Below are positions 35,060 through 40,187 of a DNA stretch of 40,187 bases, piece after piece. Position 1 is the stretch's first letter. Each line of letters starts with the position of its first letter. The stretch comes from Flavobacteriales bacterium UBA2669. Lineage in GTDB: Bacteria; Bacteroidota; Bacteroidia; Flavobacteriales_E; Vicingaceae. Position numbers and translations under genes: made by a program. The stretch lies in contig DEMN01000002.1 of NCBI GenBank assembly GCA_002359215.1, positions 5,837 to 46,023 of the forward strand. The letters are read 5' to 3'. Below the pieces are notes generated by a model. The model did not search any database. It worked only from the letters and a program-made list of their open reading frames with translations, and was not told the origin of the DNA.

Positions 35060-36043
35060 TTAAATTTTAGACAATTCGTTTTTAAGATAAGTGATAACAT
35101 CTACTTCAACCACATCTACTCCATTTTTTTCAGCTAATAAATAAGAAATCCAATCTCCTAAATGAATTAAGTATAAAGCTCTTTCTAATTTTGAATTACC
35201 CTTTGAGTGAATTTCTATAACGGTAGAGGTATATTTTTCAAAGACAGTTTTATTTACCTCAATTCTTTTTTTGTTTCTGTAATAATCATCTTCATTTCTG
35301 AAAATTACTACTGCTAAACCTTCATTTTTATTTGCCCAGCCTACTAATTCGTTATGGTTCATTTCTGGAATTACATGGTGCCAACATAACATTTTAGAGT
35401 TTTCATTTATTTGTTGACGAAAACGTACTGCTACACCTTCATAAGAAGATTCTACATATATAACTGGAATTTTTTTATATAGTTTTTCAGTAATTGCTCC
35501 AGCTTCAACTAAAATAAGCGATTCATTTTCATTAATTAACTCGATGGCCTTGTTAAATTCATTTGAATAGTCGGAATTAATTATCCCATAATAATTCAAT
35601 AATTTAAATAAAGAAGGAAAAGCTAACCCAAATGCAGCTCTAGGAGGATGTCCACCAGGAATTAAAATATGGTTATATTTTTTTTCAATAGCCAAAGCTG
35701 CTAATTTACCACCAGATGTTACGCAAGCAATGGTCGCATTTTTTTGTTCAGCTTGAGTTATCATCTCTAATGTTTCTTCTGTATTTCCTGAGTAAGAGCA
35801 AGCAATTACCAAGGTATTTTCATTAACAAATTGAGGAATTTTGTAATCTTTATTTACCAAAATTGGTAATTTGGCATTATCAGCTACTACTTGAACAATA
35901 ATTGTAGCTCCAATACCAGAACCTCCCAACCCACAAATAAGTACATTATCAAAAACTTTGTTAAATGCAGTTAATGTGGTATTCTTATTTAATTCTATTG
36001 AATGCTGTATATGCTTGGTAAAATCTTCAATTAATTCCTTCAT
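35060..36043 (-). CDS. Bifunctional phosphoglucose/phosphomannose isomerase family protein (SIS domain)
   Basis: The 327-residue protein has tandem SIS domains. ICGLGGSGIGATI (36-48) and ACSYSGNTEETL (80-91) bind the sugar phosphate. GGHPPRAAFG and PEMNHNELVGW match the conserved active-site stretches of the archaeal-type bifunctional isomerase, with His and Glu in the latter as likely acid/base residues. It would interconvert glucose-6-phosphate and fructose-6-phosphate and mannose-6-phosphate and fructose-6-phosphate in the cytoplasm. It is the first gene of the operon with the ureohydrolase and comF. Whether it is the organism's main isomerase is not known from this window. Confidence 0.9.
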   Translation of the reverse strand: MKELIEDFTKHIQHSIELNKNTTLTAFNKVFDNVLICGLGGSGIGATIIVQVVADNAKLPILVNKDYKIPQFVNENTLVIACSYSGNTEETLEMITQAEQKNATIACVTSGGKLAALAIEKKYNHILIPGGHPPRAAFGLAFPSLFKLLNYYGIINSDYSNEFNKAIELINENESLILVEAGAITEKLYKKIPVIYVESSYEGVAVRFRQQINENSKMLCWHHVIPEMNHNELVGWANKNEGLAVVIFRNEDDYYRNKKRIEVNKTVFEKYTSTVIEIHSKGNSKLERALYLIHLGDWISYLLAEKNGVDVVEVDVITYLKNELSKI

Positions 36044-36073
36044 GACTAAAATTTAGTATTGAATATTAAAAAC

Positions 36074-36093
36074 GGTATAAAAATAACTATACC
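36074..36093 (-). terminator. Terminator after the purF-like gene
   Basis: GGTATA (36074-36079) and TATACC (36088-36093) pair around an 8-base loop. On the minus strand the stem is followed by GTTTTTAATATT, a fair T-tract. It ends 12 bases past the purF-like stop. The stem is short, so confidence is moderate. Confidence 0.55.
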
Positions 36094-36104
36094 TTTTGAC
36101 AATC

Positions 36105-38003
36105 TTAATATGCTCTTTCATTTTTATTTTCATAATAATTAATAAGTGCTTTATTCACCACTTTATTTCCTCCGGGAGTAGGATAGTTGCCTGTAAAATA
36201 CCAATCTCCTGTATGGTTCGGACAAGCATCATGCAAGCCTTCAATAGTTTGAAAAACGATATCAACTTCTGCCTTCATATTTTCAGGAGTAAGTAACTCA
36301 GTGATTTTCTTTGAAATTTGATCTGCAGTAAAAGGAGCATATATCTCTTTTACATAGTTTTTAATATGTTCTTTTGGCAGGTTTTGTTGTTCTACACATT
36401 TTTTATAAACTTCCTCTACAATATGTTGTTGATTAGTATCTTGCAACAAAGCAATTGCCGCCTGAAAAGCAATAAAATCCCCTAATTTAGCCATGTCAAT
36501 TCCATAACAATCTGGATAACGAATTTGTGGAGCAGAAGAAACAACCACAATTTTCTTTGGGTTTAACCTATCTAAAATTCTTAAAATACTTTGTTTTAAA
36601 GTTGTTCCCCTTACAATAGAATCATCAATAATAACTAAATTATCAGTAGGTTTTACAGAACCATAAGTGATGTCGTAAACATGTGTTACTAAATCATTTC
36701 TATCATCATCTTGTGTAATAAACGTTCTTAATTTTGCATCTTTTATAGCAATTTTTTCAATTCTATTTCTTAAAGCAAGAATTTCATTCAGTTTTTCATC
36801 AGTAATATTACTTCCTAAAGCAAGAATTTTCTGTTGTTTTACCTTATTCAGCTCATCTTGCATTCCTTTCATCATTCCATAAAAGGAAACTTCTGCAGTA
36901 TTAGGAATAAATGAAAATACTGAGTTTTTCATATCGTTATCTATACTTTTTAATACTTGAGTACAGATGTTTCTTCCTAATTGTTTTCTTTCTTTGTATA
37001 TATCTATATCACTTCCTCTAGAAAAATAAATTCGCTCAAAAGAACAAGCAGTTTTTTCTAATGGCTCTCTAACTAATTTCTCTTGAATATCACCACTTTT
37101 CTTAACAATTAGAGCATGTCCTGGTTTAATCTCTTTAATATTTTCTACCTTAACATCAAAAGCAGTTTGAATTGCTGGCCTTTCTGAAGTAATTACGACT
37201 ACTTCATCATCATGATAATAAAAAACAGGTCTAATCCCTGATGGATCTCTTAAAACAAAAGCATCCCCATGTCCTATTAGTCCTGCCATAGCATAACCTC
37301 CATCCCAATCAACAGCAGAATTTTTAAGGATTTTTTGAATATCTAACTCTTTAGCAATTAAAGATGATATTTCTTTTCTTGAATAACCTTGAGCTTTATA
37401 TCTATCAAAAATTTCTTGATTTTCTACATCTAAAAAATGACCGATTTTTTCCATTACTGTAACCGTATCTGACTTTTCCTTTGGATGTTGACCTATATCT
37501 ACCAAAATATCAAAAAGCTCGTCTACATTGGTAAGGTTAAAGTTTCCGGCTACAACCAAATTTTTAGTCATCCAGTTATTTTGTCTTAAAAATGGATGAC
37601 AATTTTCTATAGAATTACCGCCATAAGTTCCATATCTTAAATGTCCTAAAAAAACTTCTCCAGTAAATGGTACATTTTTCTTTAACCATTTTACATCTTT
37701 TAATTTATCAGGATATTTTTGGTACGCTTTTCTAAATTTATTGTTTACTTTATCAAATATATGTTTTATAGGCTGATTATCATTTGAACGATACCTACTA
37801 ATATATCTGTCACCGGGTTCTACATCAAATTTTATATTAACTAATCCAGCTCCATCCTGACCTCTATTGTGTTGTTTTTCCATCAATAAATACATTTTAT
37901 TTAATGCATACATCGATGTTCCATATTTTTCAATATAAAATTCTAGTGGTTTTAATAGTCTTACCAATGCTATTCCACACTCATGTTTGATGGGATCACT
38001 CAT
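36105..38003 (-). CDS. Amidophosphoribosyltransferase (PurF-type), long variant
   Basis: This 632-residue protein joins a class II glutamine amidotransferase domain to a phosphoribosyltransferase domain, and would form phosphoribosylamine, the first step of purine synthesis. Cys9 in HECGIA is the likely nucleophile after removal of an eight-residue propeptide, as in Bacillus PurF. RGQDGAGL, FLGHLRYGTYG and the PRPP loop NLVIIDDSIVRGTTL (about 453-467) are present. It is longer than the usual 470-500 residues. Extra sequence includes a segment between Cys9 and RGQD and a stretch before the PRPP loop. Bacteroidota often carry such a long paralogue beside a standard PurF, as I recall, so the main PurF may be elsewhere. 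It has its own promoter and terminator. Confidence 0.88.
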   Translation of the reverse strand: MSDPIKHECGIALVRLLKPLEFYIEKYGTSMYALNKMYLLMEKQHNRGQDGAGLVNIKFDVEPGDRYISRYRSNDNQPIKHIFDKVNNKFRKAYQKYPDKLKDVKWLKKNVPFTGEVFLGHLRYGTYGGNSIENCHPFLRQNNWMTKNLVVAGNFNLTNVDELFDILVDIGQHPKEKSDTVTVMEKIGHFLDVENQEIFDRYKAQGYSRKEISSLIAKELDIQKILKNSAVDWDGGYAMAGLIGHGDAFVLRDPSGIRPVFYYHDDEVVVITSERPAIQTAFDVKVENIKEIKPGHALIVKKSGDIQEKLVREPLEKTACSFERIYFSRGSDIDIYKERKQLGRNICTQVLKSIDNDMKNSVFSFIPNTAEVSFYGMMKGMQDELNKVKQQKILALGSNITDEKLNEILALRNRIEKIAIKDAKLRTFITQDDDRNDLVTHVYDITYGSVKPTDNLVIIDDSIVRGTTLKQSILRILDRLNPKKIVVVSSAPQIRYPDCYGIDMAKLGDFIAFQAAIALLQDTNQQHIVEEVYKKCVEQQNLPKEHIKNYVKEIYAPFTADQISKKITELLTPENMKAEVDIVFQTIEGLHDACPNHTGDWYFTGNYPTPGGNKVVNKALINYYENKNERAY

Positions 38004-38033
38004 TTATCTTTAACGCTGTTTGAAAATGAAGTG

Positions 38034-38041
38034 CAAAGTTA
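38034..38041 (-). promoter_or_regulatory. Candidate -7 element for the purF-like gene
   Basis: The minus strand reads TAACTTTG, matching TAnnTTTG, the same octamer as upstream of the MFS gene. It gives a leader of about 25 bases to the ATG at 38003. No PurR-type or riboswitch-like sequence was recognised. Confidence 0.5.
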
Positions 38042-38097
38042 TTAAGAATAAACTAAAAAGTTGGGCTTGTTGAAAATAATCTTGGAAATAAAATAAG

Positions 38098-38487
38098 CTA
38101 CGCTCTAATAATTTTATCGCAAATTGCTTTCATCTCCTCCGTAGAAAGAGATAATTTTTCCTTTGAAAAATTTATATCTTCCACATTATTAATAGGCACT
38201 AAATGAATATGAGCATGAGGAACTTCTAAGCCAATAACCGCCACGCCAATTCTTTTACAAGGAATAGCTTTTTCTATCATTTTAGCAGTAGTTTGGGCAA
38301 AACTCCAAAGTTCTTGATAGGTTGGGCTATCAATATCAAAAATATAATCTATTTCTTTTTTGGGAACTACCAAGGTATGTCCTTTAGCCAAAGGAGATAT
38401 ATCTAAAAATGCCAAAAAATTATCATTTTCAGCAATCTTATAACAAGGAATTTCACCATTAATTATTTTGGTAAATATTGAACTCAT
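38098..38487 (-). CDS. HIT-family nucleotide-binding protein
   Basis: The 129-residue protein has the histidine triad His91-A-His93-I-His95 (VPHAHIHLVP), with His93 expected to be the nucleophile, and a typical opening, SIFTKIINGEIPCYKIAEND. HIT proteins of this HinT-like type hydrolyse nucleoside phosphoramidates or AMP-lysine adducts in the cytoplasm. Its ATG shares one base with the greA stop (TAATG), so it is translationally coupled to greA and probably lacks its own promoter. Confidence 0.94.
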   Translation of the reverse strand: MSSIFTKIINGEIPCYKIAENDNFLAFLDISPLAKGHTLVVPKKEIDYIFDIDSPTYQELWSFAQTTAKMIEKAIPCKRIGVAVIGLEVPHAHIHLVPINNVEDINFSKEKLSLSTEEMKAICDKIIRA

Positions 38488-38960
38488 TATCTAGATATTT
38501 CTACTATTTCAAATTTTACAGTACCTGTAGGTACATTAATATCAACAATGTCACCAACTTTTTTACCTAGTAAACCTTCTCCAATAGGTGAGTTTACAGA
38601 TATTTTTTTAGCCTTTAAATCTGCTTCTTTTTCAGAAACTAATGTATATTCCATTAAAACTCCATTAGCCACGTTTTTAATTTTAACTTTAGATAAAATT
38701 AAAGCTTTTGAGGTGTCTAATTGAGATTCATCTACAATTCTAGCATTAGCTATAATATTCTCTAACTTAGTAATTTTTAATTCTAATAAACCTTGAGCTT
38801 CCTTAGCTGCATCGTATTCTGCATTTTCAGATAAATCCCCTTTATCTCTTGCTTCTGCAATTTGAGCGGAAATTTTAGGACGTTCTATAGACTTAAGTTG
38901 ATGTAACTCTTGATTTAGCTTTTCTAAGCCTTCTTTTGTATAATAATTAATCTGTGACAT
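38487..38960 (-). CDS. greA: Transcription elongation factor GreA
   Basis: The 157-residue protein has the normal two-domain GreA layout: an N-terminal coiled coil with the acidic tip GDLSENAEYD (Asp42 and Glu45 match the tip residues that enter the RNA polymerase channel), and a C-terminal domain with VNSPIGEGLLGKKVGD. It rescues backtracked polymerase by stimulating RNA cleavage. It forms an operon with the HIT gene and lies after the terminator of the PorV/PorQ-family gene. No promoter element matching TAnnTTTG was found in the 71-base gap. Confidence 0.97.
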   Translation of the reverse strand: MSQINYYTKEGLEKLNQELHQLKSIERPKISAQIAEARDKGDLSENAEYDAAKEAQGLLELKITKLENIIANARIVDESQLDTSKALILSKVKIKNVANGVLMEYTLVSEKEADLKAKKISVNSPIGEGLLGKKVGDIVDINVPTGTVKFEIVEISR

Positions 38961-38976
38961 AAAGTTTATAATGCGA

Positions 38977-39004
38977 AAAGAGAACTCAAAATTGAGCTCT
39001 CTTT
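38977..39004 (-). terminator. Terminator between the PorV/PorQ-family gene and greA
   Basis: AAAGAGA, CTCA, TGAG and TCTCTTT form an 11-bp stem with one A/C mismatch and a 4-base loop. On the minus strand it ends in CTCTTTTCGC, a short T-run. It sits 28 bases past the PorV/PorQ-family stop. Confidence 0.65.
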
Positions 39005-39031
39005 AATTTTGTTTTATATTTAATATATTAA

Positions 39032-40120
39032 TTACATATTCAATCTTACACCTATACTGTGTGTTCCTTCAAAACTTTCAGTAGTTTGATAGGCATAATC
39101 AAAACTAAATGTTGAGCCTCCTTTTCCTAGTGGAGCAACTATAGATGCACCAAAAGCAGGTCCGGTAAAAGCATTGATTCTTTTTTCACTATCAAACCAA
39201 GTATCTTGCTCCAAAGTATAACCGGCTCTAATCATAAACATTTCTCTAAAAGCATATTCTAAACCAAGTTTATACTGATCATTAGTAAATGAATTTGCCG
39301 TAAAATTACCTGCAACAGTTACTCTATGCATAGAAGAAATTTCTTTAGAAACTGAATCAACCGAAGGAGCTATATAAAAGTCATAAGATAATCCAATATT
39401 TAATAGTGACGGTAATTGAAAATCTGCAACTCTATGGTTTTTAGAAACGGAAATATTTGATCCACTTGAATTATCCTCTATTGTAAAAGACAATCCATCT
39501 CCTGATGCTTTCATAGTAGGTCCAACATTTTTTAAAGCTATACCAAACTTCATTCTATCATTTTCTCCTGTTTTATATCTAATACCCGCATCAAAAGCAA
39601 AACCTCTATTAGAAACATTTGATATTGACTCACTAATAATTTTAACAGATAATCCTCCAGAAATACTATTTGAAAAAGCTTGAGCATATCCAAAATCAAG
39701 ATTTAAATAACTAGGTGAAAAAGTTCCTATTCCACCTTCAGGATTATCAACAGTGGTAACATCAATATCTCCAAAACTCATAGACATAACACCCATTCCA
39801 ATCACTCCCGTCTCACTTACTCTTTGTGAAAAACCAAAAGAATTAATGTTTATATCACTACCTGATAAATAATTTTTATATGTGAACAATAATTCTGTTT
39901 TATTAGTGAAAGCCAAACCAGCAATATTAAGACTCATCGCTTCTAACCCTGTTATAGAAGCAGTATTAGCTCCAGCAAACCCTACACTTTTAGTCCATGG
40001 ATTAATTAACAATTGAGAAGCACCAGCCTCACCAGCTCTATCTTTATTACCTCCATACATTTGAGAAGCTGTAAATAGAACAGTGGCCAATATAGCAATT
40101 GATATTTTTGAATTTCTCAT
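39032..40120 (-). CDS. PorV/PorQ-family outer-membrane barrel protein
   Basis: The 362-residue protein has a signal peptide (residues about 1-23, ending MYGG) and a FadL-like barrel. GEAGASQLLINPWTKSVGFA and GLEAMSLNIAGLAF match the N-terminal hatch region of PorV/PorQ-family proteins, and it ends in an outer-membrane type strand, HSIGVRLNM. PorV carries T9SS cargo to the sortase at the cell surface and PorQ is a related component; family membership alone does not say which, if either, this is. It fits the T9SS cargo genes seen elsewhere in the window. The gene lies 67 bases from the right edge, and no clear promoter was found there. Confidence 0.82.
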   Translation of the reverse strand: MRNSKISIAILATVLFTASQMYGGNKDRAGEAGASQLLINPWTKSVGFAGANTASITGLEAMSLNIAGLAFTNKTELLFTYKNYLSGSDININSFGFSQRVSETGVIGMGVMSMSFGDIDVTTVDNPEGGIGTFSPSYLNLDFGYAQAFSNSISGGLSVKIISESISNVSNRGFAFDAGIRYKTGENDRMKFGIALKNVGPTMKASGDGLSFTIEDNSSGSNISVSKNHRVADFQLPSLLNIGLSYDFYIAPSVDSVSKEISSMHRVTVAGNFTANSFTNDQYKLGLEYAFREMFMIRAGYTLEQDTWFDSEKRINAFTGPAFGASIVAPLGKGGSTFSFDYAYQTTESFEGTHSIGVRLNM

Positions 40121-40187
40121 ATTTAATCTAAGTTATATTTAAGTTTATAATTGTAAGTAAAAATTAAAACCCATTTAAGTCGGTAGG

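Overview
The window is chromosomal DNA from a member of the Bacteroidota, most likely a marine-type Flavobacteriales relative. The DNA is AT-rich. Several genes are preceded by the TAnnTTTG promoter element of this phylum, and Shine-Dalgarno sequences are weak. Secreted proteins end in type IX secretion (T9SS) sorting domains, and there is a PorV/PorQ-family barrel, a Bacteroidota-length SecA of 1112 residues, BatA and DUF5777. I see no rRNA, tRNA, CRISPR array, prophage or intact insertion sequence.

Layout. (1) 1-5856, minus strand: two translationally coupled genes for very large secreted repeat proteins (PKD, GEVED, CUB, PKD-like repeats). The second runs off the left edge and its C-terminus is not visible. 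(2) 6066-10077, plus: a gamma-carbonic-anhydrase-like hexapeptide protein, a BatA/VWA membrane protein and a dihydroorotase homologue that has lost most of its metal ligands. (3) 10121-16516, minus: a GIY-YIG/DUF4357 protein, HemJ, a PagL-like outer-membrane deacylase and SecA, with one 375-base non-coding stretch (11646-12020) holding two look-alike 30-base hairpins. (4) 16787-17653, plus: an M23 endopeptidase. (5) 17716-26945, minus: glutaryl-CoA dehydrogenase, then the pair penicillin-binding protein 1C and bacterial alpha-2-macroglobulin. (6) 27113-31289, plus: a small c-type cytochrome lipoprotein, two tandem cupredoxins, a YceI protein, a DUF5777 barrel and an MFS exporter. (7) 31373-40120, minus: LepA; a phosphosugar isomerase, ureohydrolase and ComF operon; a PurF-type amidophosphoribosyltransferase; GreA with a HIT protein; and a PorV/PorQ-family protein.

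Most of the window is ordinary envelope and housekeeping content. The most system-like stretch is 27.1-30.0 kb. It puts a one-haem lipoprotein, a T9SS-exported copper protein, a lipid-anchored copy of the same copper protein, a YceI carrier and a barrel together, which looks like an extracytoplasmic redox module. Second looks are also merited by the catalytically impaired dihydroorotase, the co-varying cysteine pair in the 76-residue repeats, the Tyr/Asp tract in alpha-2-macroglobulin, and a promoter that leaves batA with almost no leader.

Promoter calls rest on the -7 element only, because good -33 elements were not seen. Terminators were found by eye. No alignment or database search was run.
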